A stretch of 64,000 nt of DNA from Thermococcus sp. AM4 (GTDB lineage: Archaea; Methanobacteriota_B; Thermococci; Thermococcales; Thermococcaceae): assembly GCF_000151205.2 (NCBI RefSeq), contig NC_016051.1, positions 1,116,001-1,180,000 on the forward strand. Direction: 5' to 3'. Positions 44,662 through 53,945 of this stretch are shown here, piece after piece. The notes beneath the pieces were generated by a model, which was not told the origin of the DNA, did no database searches, and saw only the letters and a program-made list of their open reading frames with translations. Position numbers and translations under genes: made by a program. The stretch's first letter is position 1; every line of letters begins with the position of its first letter.

Positions 44662-45261
44662 ATGAGCTGGAAGAGGGGAGCGTATCCTGAGTTCAGCCTT
44701 GAGGACATCATAGCCGCGCTGTTCCTCCTGAAAGAACCCGTTGGAAGAAAGTTCATGGCGGAGTTGCTCGACCTCGGCGAGGGGAGCGTAAGGACCATTC
44801 TGAGGAAACTCTCATCGCTGGGGCTCATTCGATCAACCCAGCGGGGCCACAGCCTGAGCGAGAAGGGCAGGGAACTGGCGGGAGAGCTCGAAAAACACTT
44901 CTCCGAAGTTTATCGGGCGGGCAAGATCGAGGGTTTTCCCGCCTACGCGATAGTCGTGAAAAACCCTCCCGAGTTCAAGAGCATTGAGCTTCGCGATGAA
45001 GCCATAAGGTTCTTCGCGAAAGGAGCAATGATTCTCGTCGTTAAAAACGGCGAGATAGTTTTCCCCGAGGACGGCCGGCCGCTGAGGGAGACTATGCCAG
45101 AACTCGCCGAGAGGCTCTCGGTTCTTAGGCCCGAAGAGGGGGACATGGTCGTCGTCACCTGGGCCGAAAACCCGGCCGATGCCATGAAGAGCGCCTACCA
45201 CGTTGCCATCGTCCTCAAAGGAGATCTGATACCCGAGGAGCTCAGGGGACTCGTGAGGTGA
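44662..45261 (+). CDS. Winged-helix regulator with DUF4443 domain
   Basis: The product is 199 residues from ATG 44662, with GGTGGGTGAGC upstream. The N-terminal part is a winged helix (AELLDLGEGSVRTILRKLSS, LGLIRSTQRGHSLSEKGREL). The C-terminal half, FKSIELRDEAIRFFAKGAMI, is the DUF4443 sensor-like domain. It is presumably a transcription regulator; the effector is unknown. It is followed four bases later by pyrF. Confidence 0.8.
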   Translation: MSWKRGAYPEFSLEDIIAALFLLKEPVGRKFMAELLDLGEGSVRTILRKLSSLGLIRSTQRGHSLSEKGRELAGELEKHFSEVYRAGKIEGFPAYAIVVKNPPEFKSIELRDEAIRFFAKGAMILVVKNGEIVFPEDGRPLRETMPELAERLSVLRPEEGDMVVVTWAENPADAMKSAYHVAIVLKGDLIPEELRGLVR

Positions 45262-45265
45262 CGAA

Positions 45266-45901
45266 ATGAGCAGGCTCATCCTTGCCCTTGACGTCTACGA
45301 GCGCGGGAGGGCCCTTGAGATAGCCCGAGAAACGGCGGACTACCTCTGGGCGATTAAGGTGAACTGGCCCCTCATCATCGGTTCCGGGCTGGACATAATC
45401 ACGGAACTCAAGGAGGAGACCGGCCTTCCGGTCATAGCCGACCTGAAGCTCGCGGACATTCCAAACACCAACCGGCTGATAGCGGGGAAGGTTTTCGAGG
45501 CCGGGGCGGATTACATCATAGCGCACGGCTTCGTCGGGAGCGACAGCGTTAAAGCGGTTATGGAGCTCGGAAAGACGATAATCGTCGTCGAGATGAGCCA
45601 CCCGGGGGCGAGGGAGTTCATCCAGCCAGTGACTGATAGTCTAATAGAGCTCGCCAACCGGCTCGAGCCCTTTGGGATTATAGCCCCGGCCACGAGGCCC
45701 GAGCGCGTCAATTACATTCGCTCGAAGCTCAAGCCGGGAATCAAAATCCTGACTCCAGGAGTTGGCGCCCAGGGTGGAAAGGCGGGCGAGGTTTTAAAGG
45801 CCGGTGCCGACTACATCATCGTGGGCCGTTCGATTTACGCGAGCGATAACCCGAGGGAAAGCGCGAGACGGATTTACGAGGAGGTGAGAGCGTGGAGCTG
45901 A
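45266..45901 (+). CDS. pyrF: Orotidine 5'-phosphate decarboxylase
   Basis: The product is 211 residues. LILALDVYERGRALEIA, the catalytic cluster VIADLKLADIPNTN (the D-K-x-x-D part), and TPGVGAQGGKAGEVLKAGAD with VGRSIYAS are all present. It makes UMP in pyrimidine synthesis. GGTGACGAA precedes the ATG. Its end overlaps the next gene by ten bases. Confidence 0.96.
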   Translation: MSRLILALDVYERGRALEIARETADYLWAIKVNWPLIIGSGLDIITELKEETGLPVIADLKLADIPNTNRLIAGKVFEAGADYIIAHGFVGSDSVKAVMELGKTIIVVEMSHPGAREFIQPVTDSLIELANRLEPFGIIAPATRPERVNYIRSKLKPGIKILTPGVGAQGGKAGEVLKAGADYIIVGRSIYASDNPRESARRIYEEVRAWS

Positions 45902-46410
45902 AGGTCAAGCACCCCCTCAGCAAGAAGGAGGTAAAGGCCATAATCCGTGAGATGGCCGAGATTTTCGGCGAGGAGATAGCCGAGAAGATGCTGAGCAAGA
46001 AGGACCGCGTTGAAGTAGCTGAGTTCGACAAGACCACCGAAATCCTTCTCGTCAACGGAAAGCCCTTCTTCATAAGGCGCAAGGGCCTGATTTTCCCGCT
46101 TGTCATAGCGCTCTACGAGCTGTCCAACGAGGAAGACCTGAGGAAGTGGCCGAGGCGCGTTGTCGTTGATGAGGGGGCGGTTCCATACATCATCAACGGC
46201 GCTGACGTCATGGCCGCTGGCATAGTTGACGCCGATGAGAACATCAAGGAGGGCGACTTCGTCTTCGTGGTTGAAGAGCAGTACGGAAGGCCACTCGCGA
46301 TAGGCATAGCCCTCATGAGCGGTAAGGCGATGAAGGAGAAGCCCAAGGGGAAGGCAGTGAAGAACATCCACCACGCCAAGGATAAAATCTGGAACGTCAC
46401 GGTGGGATGA
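45892..46410 (+). CDS. PUA domain RNA-binding protein (DUF1947)
   Basis: The product is 172 residues from GTG 45892, with GAGGTGAGAGC before it. The C-terminal PUA domain shows [39 protein letters not shown] and [10 protein letters not shown]. The N-terminal half is the pre-PUA domain. The family is related to eukaryotic MCT-1/Tma20, which acts in translation initiation or recycling. ribL starts one base after its stop. Confidence 0.88.
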   Translation: MELKVKHPLSKKEVKAIIREMAEIFGEEIAEKMLSKKDRVEVAEFDKTTEILLVNGKPFFIRRKGLIFPLVIALYELSNEEDLRKWPRRVVVDEGAVPYIINGADVMAAGIVDADENIKEGDFVFVVEEQYGRPLAIGIALMSGKAMKEKPKGKAVKNIHHAKDKIWNVTVG

Positions 46411-46411
46411 G

Positions 46412-46864
46412 ATGGGGGAATCTAAAGGCCGGAGAATTCGCGTTTTAGCCGGTGGGGTCTTCGATATCCTCCACGTCGGTCACATTCACTTTTTGAAGCA
46501 GGCGAAAGAGCTTGGCGACGAGCTTATAGTCATAGTCGCCCACGACGAGACCGTTAGGAGGAACAAGCGGAGGAATCCAATCAATCCGGCCGAGGACAGG
46601 GCGGAACTGCTGAAGGCGATAAAATACGTGGACGAGGTTTACATCGGCTCTCCCGGCGGGATAGACTTCGAGCTCGTGAAGCGCATAAACCCGGACGTGA
46701 TAGCAATCGGCCCGGACCAGAACTTCAACTGCGAGAAGCTCAAGGAGGAGCTGAGGAGGCACGGGATAGAGGCCGAGGTGATAAGGGTTCCATACCTCTA
46801 CAAGGACGACCGGGCGAAGACCACTAAAATAATAAGGAGAATAGTCGAAGAGTTCTGCGAGTGA
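46412..46864 (+). CDS. ribL: FAD synthetase, archaeal RibL type
   Basis: The product is 150 residues. The nucleotidyltransferase HxGH motif is in [20 protein letters not shown], and the second motif region is [16 protein letters not shown], with the C-terminal [10 protein letters not shown] in place of ISSTxI. It adenylates FMN to FAD. Archaeal RibL has conserved cysteines near its C-terminus, and NCEKLKEE and EFCE are seen here. It follows the PUA gene by one base. Confidence 0.9.
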   Translation: MGESKGRRIRVLAGGVFDILHVGHIHFLKQAKELGDELIVIVAHDETVRRNKRRNPINPAEDRAELLKAIKYVDEVYIGSPGGIDFELVKRINPDVIAIGPDQNFNCEKLKEELRRHGIEAEVIRVPYLYKDDRAKTTKIIRRIVEEFCE

Positions 46865-47197
46865 TTAAAGCCGGAACTTCTCCATGTACTCCCTGAGGAA
46901 GTCCGGGTCCTCCCTTCTAACCGCACTCATGAGCTCCTCAAATTTCTTCTCTCCGAGTGCGAGGCGGAGGTAGTAGTAGAGGTTGACAGCGTCTTCAACT
47001 ATTATGCTCTGCCTCCTTCCCTCTTCCCCATAGAGCTCTATCAGCTTTCGGTTTATATCGAGGCTTATGTAGAGGGTCTTCTGCTTCTTCTGGGATTTGA
47101 GATCCGCCCTCTCCTTCTGCTTCTTGGGCTTAGAAGGTTTCGTTAGGTCATCAACTGAACCGGAAAACAGTTTGGGAATCTTACTCTCCCTCGGCAA
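46865..47197 (-). CDS. Small basic partner of the ParA ATPase, possibly ribbon-helix-helix
   Basis: The product is 110 residues starting at TTG 47197. The unusual start is supported by the perfect ribosome site GGTGATC four bases before it. A very basic N-terminal tail (PSKPKKQKERADLKSQKKQK) precedes TLYISLDINRKLIELYGEEG and RRQSIIVEDAVNLYYYLRLA, which resembles a ribbon-helix-helix fold. It overlaps the ParA gene by 17 bases. ParA systems normally have a small DNA-binding partner, so a centromere-binding or adaptor role is a fair inference. Confidence 0.65.
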   Translation of the reverse strand: MPRESKIPKLFSGSVDDLTKPSKPKKQKERADLKSQKKQKTLYISLDINRKLIELYGEEGRRQSIIVEDAVNLYYYLRLALGEKKFEELMSAVRREDPDFLREYMEKFRL

Positions 47198-47954
47198 TTG
47201 AGATCACCTCTTCGGTCAGCTTCTCAAAGGCCCGGGCCGCACGCCCGTCGGGCTCATAATCAAATATGCTCAGGCCCTCCCCCTGGGCTTTCTCTAGGGC
47301 TATCGCCTTGGGGATCGTCGTTAGTATGGGCGCGTCAGGATACGCTTCCTTGAGTTCCTTGAGCCTCATCTGGGGCACCTTGGTCTGGCGTGTGAACTTG
47401 TTGGGGACCAGGCCCATCAGAGTCAGGTTTTCGTTCGTTTCCTCCCTTATCATAGCCATGAGGTTGAACATGAGCTGCATCCCGATGACACCGAAGTAGC
47501 TGAGCTCCAGCGGGATGAGCACGTAGTCCGAGGCTGTGAGGGAGTTCACGAGAAAGATGCCCATGCTCGGGGGATTGTCTATCAAAACGTAGTCGTAATC
47601 GGGCAGAACCGGTGCTATCGCCTTCACGAGGCGTCTTTCACGGTTGTAGGCGTTTATGATCTCTATCTCCTTGGCGGAAAGGTTGAGGTGGCTGGGTATG
47701 AGGTGGAGGTTCGGCGTTACCTCTACTATGGCATCCTCAACGCTGCTCTCCCTGCTCATAAGGGTCCCAACGTTGTTGTTCTCGTACTTGAGGACGTCCA
47801 TGCCGATTAAACCGAAGGTCAGGTTGAACTGCGGGTCAACGTCGATGAGAAGAACCTTCCTACCGGCCCTCGCGAGGCCGTAGCCGAGGTTCATGGTGAG
47901 GGTCGTCTTTCCAACTCCTCCCTTCTGGTTGGCCACGCTGATTACAACGGCCAT
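47181..47954 (-). CDS. ParA/Soj family ATPase
   Basis: The product is 257 residues. The deviant Walker A KGGVGKTT is at 11-18, with the intrinsic Lys, then LLIDVDPQFNLT and YVLIDNPPSMG (Walker B region). This is ParA rather than MinD, since no C-terminal amphipathic membrane helix is obvious. It should form ATP-dependent dimers on DNA for segregation or positioning. It lies 83 bases downstream of ftsZ on the same strand. Confidence 0.9.
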   Translation of the reverse strand: MAVVISVANQKGGVGKTTLTMNLGYGLARAGRKVLLIDVDPQFNLTFGLIGMDVLKYENNNVGTLMSRESSVEDAIVEVTPNLHLIPSHLNLSAKEIEIINAYNRERRLVKAIAPVLPDYDYVLIDNPPSMGIFLVNSLTASDYVLIPLELSYFGVIGMQLMFNLMAMIREETNENLTLMGLVPNKFTRQTKVPQMRLKELKEAYPDAPILTTIPKAIALEKAQGEGLSIFDYEPDGRAARAFEKLTEEVISIAEGE

Positions 47955-48037
47955 ACTACCACCCGCTCTCTAAGTTTAACCGGTCAGGTTTGGAATTCAA
48001 AAGATAAAAACCTTATGCAATTAAATAAAAGAGGTGA

Positions 48038-49291
48038 TCACAACTCGTCGATGCCGGAGAGTATCTGTTCAATGCGCTTTTTGTACCCGTCGTCGGCCTT
48101 GGCAACGGACTTGTCCTTACCCGCGATTATGGCGTAGAGATCCTTTGAGGACTTTGATTTCTCGGCGAATGGGAACGGTTCGGGTTCAGGGATAACGACC
48201 GAGTCGGATTTAGTCGTCAACGCGGTCTCACCGCCGAGGATGTGCGGACTCTCAACGCCCGTCATTATCACCATTGCCCTTACCACTTTGCCCATGTCCT
48301 CATCAACGCGGGCACCCCACTTGATCTCGGACTTGGCCCCGAGGTTGTTGTAAACTACCTCCATGGCCTCGTTGATCTCGCCGAGGTTCACGTCCGGGCC
48401 AACGGTGAAGTGGACGAGTGCCTTGTTGCCGCTGCCGAACTTAACGTCGAGCATCTTGTTCTCAAGGGCAGCTTTTACCGCTTCCACCGCCCTCTTCTTG
48501 GAGTCGCTCTCGCCTATACCTATGAGAGCAGCGCCCCCATCCTTCATGACGCTGTAAACGTCCGCGAAGTCGATGTTAACCATGGAAGGGAGCTTTATCG
48601 TTTCGGTTATTCCCTTGACCATCCTGGCTATTATCTCGTCGGCAAACCTGAAGGCGGCGCTTATCGGCAGGTTCGGCACGAGTTTGAGGAGCTTGTCGTT
48701 CTCGATGATTATCACAGTGTCCGAGTACTGAAGGAGAGCCTTGATTCCGGCGCGGGCCTTTTCGAGGCGAACGGTACCTTCGGTCTTGAAGGGGAACGTC
48801 ACGACGCTAACAACAAGGGGCTCGCGGAAGCGCCCGCTGTTCCTGGCGTGCTCCTTTATAACCTTTGCAACGACTGGAGCGGCACCGGTACCTGTTCCGT
48901 TGCCCATTCCGGCGGTTATGAAGACAAGATCGACGTCACCGACGGTTTTCGCTATCTCGTGGGCGCTCGCTTCGGCGGCTTTGTAGCCTATTCTCGGGTC
49001 TCCGCCCGAACCCTTTCCGTGGGTTATCTCCCTTCCGAGGAGGAGCTTTTTGTGGGCCTTCACCCTCGCCAGGTGCTGGGCGTCGGTGTTCATGGCTATA
49101 AGCTCGGCGCCCTCAACACCCAGCTCGTAGAGCCTGGTTATCGTGTTGTTACCCGAACCGCCAACACCAACGATTGCTATCTTTATGAAATCGTCAAAAT
49201 CCTCGCCAAAAAAGTCCGCTTTTTTCTCCACTTCCTTGCCCTCATCAAGGTCCAGTTTTATTCCGGCCTGCTCCAGGAGCTTAAACACCAT
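48038..49291 (-). CDS. ftsZ: Cell division protein FtsZ
   Basis: The product is 417 residues. Nucleotide-binding loops are complete: GVGGSGNN at 42-49 and the G-box [10 protein letters not shown] at 128-137. The T7 loop NIDFAD at about 239-244 supplies the catalytic aspartate. An N-terminal extension of about 35 residues and a variable C-terminal tail (from about 370) are archaeal features. It polymerises with GTP at the division site. It follows the ribbon-helix-helix gene by 22 bases. Confidence 0.97.
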   Translation of the reverse strand: MVFKLLEQAGIKLDLDEGKEVEKKADFFGEDFDDFIKIAIVGVGGSGNNTITRLYELGVEGAELIAMNTDAQHLARVKAHKKLLLGREITHGKGSGGDPRIGYKAAEASAHEIAKTVGDVDLVFITAGMGNGTGTGAAPVVAKVIKEHARNSGRFREPLVVSVVTFPFKTEGTVRLEKARAGIKALLQYSDTVIIIENDKLLKLVPNLPISAAFRFADEIIARMVKGITETIKLPSMVNIDFADVYSVMKDGGAALIGIGESDSKKRAVEAVKAALENKMLDVKFGSGNKALVHFTVGPDVNLGEINEAMEVVYNNLGAKSEIKWGARVDEDMGKVVRAMVIMTGVESPHILGGETALTTKSDSVVIPEPEPFPFAEKSKSSKDLYAIIAGKDKSVAKADDGYKKRIEQILSGIDEL

Positions 49292-49313
49292 ATTCCTTAC
49301 CCCCTCTCCGGAG

Positions 49314-49502
49314 TTATTTAATTACATATTCAGGAACCTCGTCCCCTTGCAGCTTAGTGCTCATTTCTTTTTTGAGGAATTCTCTGAGTGCTGCTCTGAT
49401 GACTTCGCTCCTGTTGGGATAAACACCGCGTCTAACGAGCTGATCCATGGCGTTGACAAAGCTCTGGGGCACTTGAACGCTTATGATGCGCATCTTTGTC
49501 AT
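49314..49502 (-). CDS. Ribbon-helix-helix (CopG/Arc-type) regulator upstream of ftsZ
   Basis: The product is 62 residues from ATG 49502, with GGGTGGT before it; ATG 49493 is possible. [20 protein letters not shown] is the ribbon and first helix, and [19 protein letters not shown] the second. Such proteins are DNA-binding repressors. It is the first gene of the ftsZ operon and may control it. A palindrome lies in its promoter region. Confidence 0.9.
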   Translation of the reverse strand: MTKMRIISVQVPQSFVNAMDQLVRRGVYPNRSEVIRAALREFLKKEMSTKLQGDEVPEYVIK

Positions 49503-49530
49503 ACGCTGTACCACCCATGGCAGTGGGTCG

Positions 49531-49566
49531 CTACTTTAGTTAGTGCTTTAAGTAGTTAAATACTTT
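49531..49566 (-). promoter_or_regulatory. Promoter and palindrome of the ftsZ operon
   Basis: On the minus strand AAAGTATTTAACTAC (within 49552-49566) is a TATA-like element. CTACTT (49531-49536) and AAGTAG (49550-49555) form an inverted repeat between the TATA box and the first gene, where a repressor would block initiation. The repressor is plausibly the ribbon-helix-helix protein itself. Confidence 0.5.
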
Positions 49567-49669
49567 GCGCCTTGTTAATAATATTAGCGTATTAAAAATC
49601 TCAAAAAAGTTTTGAAAAATTGATTGTATACAACAAATGTTTTGGATGTCCACAGCCGGACACGACAAC

Positions 49670-49683
49670 CGTTATAAGCGGGA
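49670..49683 (+). promoter_or_regulatory. TATA-like box of the Cgi121 gene
   Basis: CCGTTATAAGCGGG lies about 30 bases before ATG 49709. The preceding 49567-49669 is AT-rich and holds no gene. Confidence 0.4.
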
Positions 49684-49708
49684 AGCAGTAGGCCGAAGGG
49701 GGAGGAAG

Positions 49709-50101
49709 ATGAAGGAGTTCGAAATAACGGCGGTGGAAGTTGAGGACGTTGAGGAGGTGATCCCCCTAATCGGGGGAAACGTCCAGATCGTCAGCGCCCC
49801 CTGCTACGAGGCCGTTGTGTATGCTGCCTTACTGACAGTGAGGGCTTTTGAGAGGGGAACGAACCACGCAAAAACCCTCGGAGGAGAGCTGCTTCTCAGG
49901 CTCTCGGGCAGGTTGCAGATAAAGGACGCGATCAGGGAGAACGGCGTTAAGGTGGGTCTCAACTACCTTGTCGTGTTTGGGAATGGTCACCTGGAGTCAA
50001 AACTCCAGGAGCTGGGGTTGAGAAAAGCCGAGCCAGTTCACTGCGATCCCGGGGAGCTAAAACCCCTGATGGAGAAATCCGCACTGGTGGAGGCCCTATA
50101 A
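49709..50101 (+). CDS. cgi121: KEOPS complex subunit Cgi121
   Basis: The product is 130 residues from ATG 49709, preceded by GGGGGAGGAAG. FERGTNHAKTLGGELLLRLS followed by GRLQIKDAIRENGV matches Cgi121, which binds Bud32 in the KEOPS complex and recruits tRNA for t6A37 synthesis. ITAVEVEDVEEVIPLIGG is the usual first strand. No other KEOPS gene is in the window, which is normal for archaea. Confidence 0.85.
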   Translation: MKEFEITAVEVEDVEEVIPLIGGNVQIVSAPCYEAVVYAALLTVRAFERGTNHAKTLGGELLLRLSGRLQIKDAIRENGVKVGLNYLVVFGNGHLESKLQELGLRKAEPVHCDPGELKPLMEKSALVEAL

Positions 50102-50163
50102 GCGGAACCCCTTAAACTTTATAAGGGGCCCCCTTCGAGTTCGAATGCCGGGGTGATATCTCC

Positions 50164-51342
50164 ATGAAATACAAAAGAAGAAAATACTTCATGGCTGGCA
50201 GGATCAACCTCATACAGAGATCTAAGATTAGGGAGCTCTTCGAAAAGGCAAGGAAGATGGAAAACGTCATCTCTCTGGGAATCGGTGAGCCCGATTTTGA
50301 CACTCCAGATGTCATAAAGGAGGCCGCCAAGAGGGCCCTTGATGAGGGCTACACCCACTACACCCCCAACGCGGGCATTCCCGAGTTCAGGGAGGCTATA
50401 GCCGAGTACTACCGCGAGTTCTATAAGATAGACGTTGATATTGACAGCATCATAGTCACCGCCGGCGCCTACGAGGCGACGTATCTCGCCTTCGAGTCCC
50501 TCCTCGAGGAGGGAGACGACGTTATAATCCCGGATCCCGCGTTCGTCTGCTATGTTGAGGACGCAAAGATAGCCGAGGCGGGAATAATCCGCATTCCCCT
50601 GCGCGAGGAGAACAGGTTTAGAATCGATCCCGATGAGCTGGTCGAGCTGATCACAAAGCGCACGAGAATGATAGTCATGAACTACCCCAACAACCCGACG
50701 GGCGCGACCCTCGACAAGGAAACCGCAAAGGCGATAGCCCAGATAGCGGAAGACTACAACATATACATACTCAGCGACGAACCGTACGAGCACTTTCTCT
50801 ACGAAGGGGCCAAGCACTATCCGATGATAAAGTACGCCCCGTACAACACAATCCTCGCCAACAGCTTCTCCAAGACCTTCGCCATGACCGGCTGGCGTCT
50901 CGGCTTCGCCATAGCCCCACCCCAGGTTATCAAGGACATGATAAAGCTCCACGCGTACGTTATCGGGAACGTTACCTCCTTCATCCAGATCGCGGGCATA
51001 ACAGCCCTGAGGGACAGGAGAAGCTGGGAGGCCGTCGAGAACATGAGAAAGATCTACGCAGAGAGGAGAAAGCTTGTCCTCCGCTACCTGAACGAGATGC
51101 CGCACATAGAGCCCTTCAGGCCGAAGGGGGCCTTTTACGTGTGGGCGAAGATCGATCCAGAGCTGGACATGAGCAGCGAGGACTTTGCCGAGTGGCTCCT
51201 GGAGAACGCGGGTGTCGTGGTTATTCCAGGGACTGCCTTTGGAAAACACGGCGAGGGATGGGTCAGGATAAGCTACGCAACGAAGAAGGAGCAGCTGATA
51301 GAGGCGATGGAGAGAATGAAGGGGGCCCTTGAAAAGCTGTGA
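50164..51342 (+). CDS. PLP-dependent class I aminotransferase
   Basis: The product is 392 residues from ATG 50164, with GGGGTGATATCTCC before it. The pyridoxal phosphate Lys237 is in NSFSKTFAMTGWRLGF, with YPNNPTG at 184-190, SDEPYEHF and the C-terminal Arg in GWVRISYA. It belongs to the aspartate/alanine/aromatic fold I group common in Thermococcales. Exact amino acid specificity is not clear. Confidence 0.92.
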   Translation: MKYKRRKYFMAGRINLIQRSKIRELFEKARKMENVISLGIGEPDFDTPDVIKEAAKRALDEGYTHYTPNAGIPEFREAIAEYYREFYKIDVDIDSIIVTAGAYEATYLAFESLLEEGDDVIIPDPAFVCYVEDAKIAEAGIIRIPLREENRFRIDPDELVELITKRTRMIVMNYPNNPTGATLDKETAKAIAQIAEDYNIYILSDEPYEHFLYEGAKHYPMIKYAPYNTILANSFSKTFAMTGWRLGFAIAPPQVIKDMIKLHAYVIGNVTSFIQIAGITALRDRRSWEAVENMRKIYAERRKLVLRYLNEMPHIEPFRPKGAFYVWAKIDPELDMSSEDFAEWLLENAGVVVIPGTAFGKHGEGWVRISYATKKEQLIEAMERMKGALEKL

Positions 51343-51352
51343 GGTGAGCCCC

Positions 51353-51616
51353 TTGGACCCTCTGATTTACATTTCCGTGATGGTCTTTCTGGCGGAGCTC
51401 GGTGACAAAACCCAGCTGGCGACGATGGCCTTTGCGACCAAGTACGGGTGGAAAAAGGCCTTTGCCGGGGCGATAATCGGCCTTGCACTCATCAACCTCC
51501 TAGGGGCCGTTGCGGGCGAGAAGCTGGGTGAGCTTTTGCCGCAGGAGGTAATACACAGGGGGGCCGGGGCACTCTTCATCATAATAGGTATTTTAATGAT
51601 GGCCGGAAAGCTGTGA
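51353..51616 (+). CDS. Half-size Gdt1/TMEM165 (UPF0016) family membrane protein
   Basis: The product is 87 residues from TTG 51353; GAGGTGA lies five bases before it, while GTG 51344 would swallow that site. AELGDKTQLATMAFA is the family motif E-x-G-D-K-T. Full-length members, which transport Mn2+ or Ca2+ with protons, contain two such domains. Only one is here, so it must dimerise or pair with another protein. It follows the aminotransferase by ten bases. Confidence 0.85.
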   Translation: MDPLIYISVMVFLAELGDKTQLATMAFATKYGWKKAFAGAIIGLALINLLGAVAGEKLGELLPQEVIHRGAGALFIIIGILMMAGKL

Positions 51617-51625
51617 GGTGGTAGT

Positions 51626-51973
51626 GTGAAGCTCATCCCCCGGCCAAAAACGGCCGTCGTGGTTTCCTTTTACGCCATGGCCCTCTACTTCATCGGCATA
51701 GGGGTTCTCTCCGCCGGCTACACCCTCCAGGTGGTTGGGGCCACTCTAGTCGGTGGGATCCACGCCCTCCTCGGATGGGGTGTCCAGAGGGGGGAAGAAT
51801 GGAGCATAGGATTCGGAAAGTATCTATCCTTCGTCGATCTTATATTCTCGATACTCTGGATGATGCTCGGCGTTCTGCCCCAGGGCGCGACACTCTTCTT
51901 CCTTTCGGCCCTCGTTCTGGTTCTTCTGAGCGATCCGGAGGTTGAAGGACAGATCCTCGGCAGAATCTACTGA
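51626..51973 (+). CDS. Small four-helix membrane protein, unknown
   Basis: The product is 115 residues from GTG 51626, with GAGGTGGTA upstream. Four hydrophobic helices (for example VVVSFYAMALYFIGIGVLSA and GATLFFLSALVLVLLS) fill the chain. There is no second E-x-G-D-K-T motif, so it is not the missing half of the Gdt1 protein. The two genes are separated by nine bases and probably co-transcribed. Confidence 0.7.
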   Translation: MKLIPRPKTAVVVSFYAMALYFIGIGVLSAGYTLQVVGATLVGGIHALLGWGVQRGEEWSIGFGKYLSFVDLIFSILWMMLGVLPQGATLFFLSALVLVLLSDPEVEGQILGRIY

Positions 51974-52052
51974 TGACCACCGGCGAGCTTGGATCGCTGG
52001 TTCGTTGCAAAAAAGTTGCATACCACCAAACACGAAAAAGGGTTGCAGGGTT

Positions 52053-52070
52053 CGAAAGTCTTTTAAATAG
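52053..52070 (+). promoter_or_regulatory. TATA box of the ribosomal superoperon
   Basis: CGAAAGTCTTTTAAATAG fits BRE plus TATA. It lies about 60 bases before the SPOUT methyltransferase start, and no comparable element is seen between the following 24 genes. Confidence 0.6.
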
Positions 52071-52125
52071 TCTCCATAAGCTCCCTTCAGCGTGTTGGGG
52101 TTAGGGAGGACAGTGGGGGCGAAAT

Positions 52126-52893
52126 ATGGCCTGGCACGTCTTCATTCCCGATTCCCTCCTTGAGGAAACCGACGACCCGAAAATCCGGACGTACAAGGTT
52201 GGGCAGGTTGCAAGGGCCTGCGCAATCTTCGGCGTCGAGCACATCTGGATTTACAGGGCAGGCGGAAGGGACGGGAAGTTCATAAAAACGGTCCTTGAGT
52301 ACATGGAGACACCGCAGTACCTCAGGAAGAGGCTGTTTCCCCTGATGCCCGAGCTCCGCTATGTGGGCGTCGTCCCCCCGCTCAGGACGCCACATCACAA
52401 GCTCAAGGGAAAACCAAAGGTCGGGGAAATCCGCGAGGGCTACGCCTTCCGGAAGGGGAGGAAAATCTACGCGGACATCGGGCTCGACGAGCTGGCCATC
52501 GTTGAGGGGAACGTCGAAGGCAGGGCAACGTTCAGAATCGTGTCAACGAGGCCCCTCAAGGTCGTCCCGACGAAGCCGGTTGAATACTGGGGGTACAAAG
52601 TTCACCTGAGCGGGAAGCCCCTGGCGAAAACACTTAAAAAGGCTCACCTGGATTTGGCAATCGCGACCTCGAGGAAGGGTCGCGACGTGAGAAAGGTCAA
52701 CCTTCCCCCGCTCGAAGGGGAGGTTGGTATCGCCTTTGGCTCGCCGAGGAAAGGCGTCATGGAGCTCCTCGGCGGAGAGTACGAGTTCGACTTCGTGCTC
52801 AACACGATTCCAAATCAGAAAACTAAAACCGTCCGCACCGAGGAGGCGCTCCTCGCCACGCTGGCGATATTCAATCTCATGAGGAGGGATTGA
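52126..52893 (+). CDS. Putative RNA uridine N3-methyltransferase, SPOUT fold
   Basis: The product is 255 residues. [20 protein letters not shown] and [18 protein letters not shown] match the archaeal SPOUT1 (DUF171) family, with a C-terminal knot region [16 protein letters not shown] and [20 protein letters not shown]. The family is conserved just upstream of L3 in archaea. Its target is thought to be ribosomal RNA. GGGGGCGAAAT precedes the ATG. Confidence 0.88.
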   Translation: MAWHVFIPDSLLEETDDPKIRTYKVGQVARACAIFGVEHIWIYRAGGRDGKFIKTVLEYMETPQYLRKRLFPLMPELRYVGVVPPLRTPHHKLKGKPKVGEIREGYAFRKGRKIYADIGLDELAIVEGNVEGRATFRIVSTRPLKVVPTKPVEYWGYKVHLSGKPLAKTLKKAHLDLAIATSRKGRDVRKVNLPPLEGEVGIAFGSPRKGVMELLGGEYEFDFVLNTIPNQKTKTVRTEEALLATLAIFNLMRRD

Positions 52894-52894
52894 G

Positions 52895-53935
52895 ATGGGA
52901 AAGGTTCACAGACCAAGGAGAGGTTCACTCGCCTTCAGCCCGAGAAAAAGGGCTAGGAGTGTAGTCCCGAGAATCAAGAAGTGGCCAAAGGACAGTGAGG
53001 TCAGGATGCTGGGCTTTGCTGGCTACAAGGCCGGAATGACCCACATCCTCATGATAGACGACAGCCCCGGGCTCACCAAGGGCAAGGAGATATTCGTGCC
53101 CGTGACCATAGTTGAGGTTCCGCCTCTCTTCGTCTACGGAATCAGGGCCTACAAGCAGGGCTACCTTGGCCTTGAGACCGCTACGGAGGTCTGGTTCCAC
53201 GAGCTCAACGACAACGTCAAGAGGCGCATAAAGACCCTGCCGAAGAACTACGGCGAAGAGGACTTCAAGGCCAAGCTCGGTCAGCTCGAGGACCTCGTCA
53301 ACGACGGTGAGATTGTCGACGTCAGGCTTCTCGTCCACACCCAGCCCTGGCTCATCAAGCTCAAGAAGAAGCCCGAGGTTATGGAGTACGCCATCGGTGG
53401 CGACGACGTCAAGGCCAAGTTCGACTACGCCAAGGAGAAGATAGGCAAGGAGCTCCGCGCGAGCGAGGTTCTTCATGAGGGAGAGCTCCTCGACGTCATA
53501 GCAGTCACCAAGGGTAAGGGAACCCAGGGCCCGGTCAAGCGCTGGGGAATCAAGGTCCAGTTCCACAAGGCCCAGAGGGCTGGAAAGGGCAGGCACGTTG
53601 GAAACCTCGGTCCGTGGCACCCGGCTCGCGTTATGTGGACCGTCCCGCAGGCCGGTCAGATGGGCTTCCACCACAGGACCGAGTTCAACAAGAGGCTCAT
53701 AGCGATAGGCGAGAACGGAAAGCTCATCCTTAACGGCAACGAGATCGAGATAACCCCGAAGGGCGGCTTCCCGCACTACGGTGTGATAAGGAGCGACTTC
53801 CTCATGATTGAGGGTAGCGTTCCCGGAGCCTTCAAGAGGATAATCCGCGTTAGACCCGCCATAAGGCCGCCCAAGAAGAAGCCGCCCGTTGAGAGGCCCC
53901 AGATAACCTACGTCAGTAGGGAGTCCAAGCAGTGA
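52895..53935 (+). CDS. rpl3: 50S ribosomal protein L3
   Basis: The product is 346 residues, the archaeal length. The N-terminal [20 protein letters not shown] and the [12 protein letters not shown] block are typical, and [16 protein letters not shown] lies near the peptidyl transferase side. It is one of the first proteins assembled on 23S rRNA. It starts one base after the methyltransferase stop, behind GGAGGGATTGAG. Confidence 0.97.
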   Translation: MGKVHRPRRGSLAFSPRKRARSVVPRIKKWPKDSEVRMLGFAGYKAGMTHILMIDDSPGLTKGKEIFVPVTIVEVPPLFVYGIRAYKQGYLGLETATEVWFHELNDNVKRRIKTLPKNYGEEDFKAKLGQLEDLVNDGEIVDVRLLVHTQPWLIKLKKKPEVMEYAIGGDDVKAKFDYAKEKIGKELRASEVLHEGELLDVIAVTKGKGTQGPVKRWGIKVQFHKAQRAGKGRHVGNLGPWHPARVMWTVPQAGQMGFHHRTEFNKRLIAIGENGKLILNGNEIEITPKGGFPHYGVIRSDFLMIEGSVPGAFKRIIRVRPAIRPPKKKPPVERPQITYVSRESKQ

Positions 53936-53945
53936 GGTGAGATAA

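Noticed and set aside
48242-49321. Open frame of 359 codons on the + strand
   Set aside because: It is antisense to ftsZ and has no ribosome site or family features.
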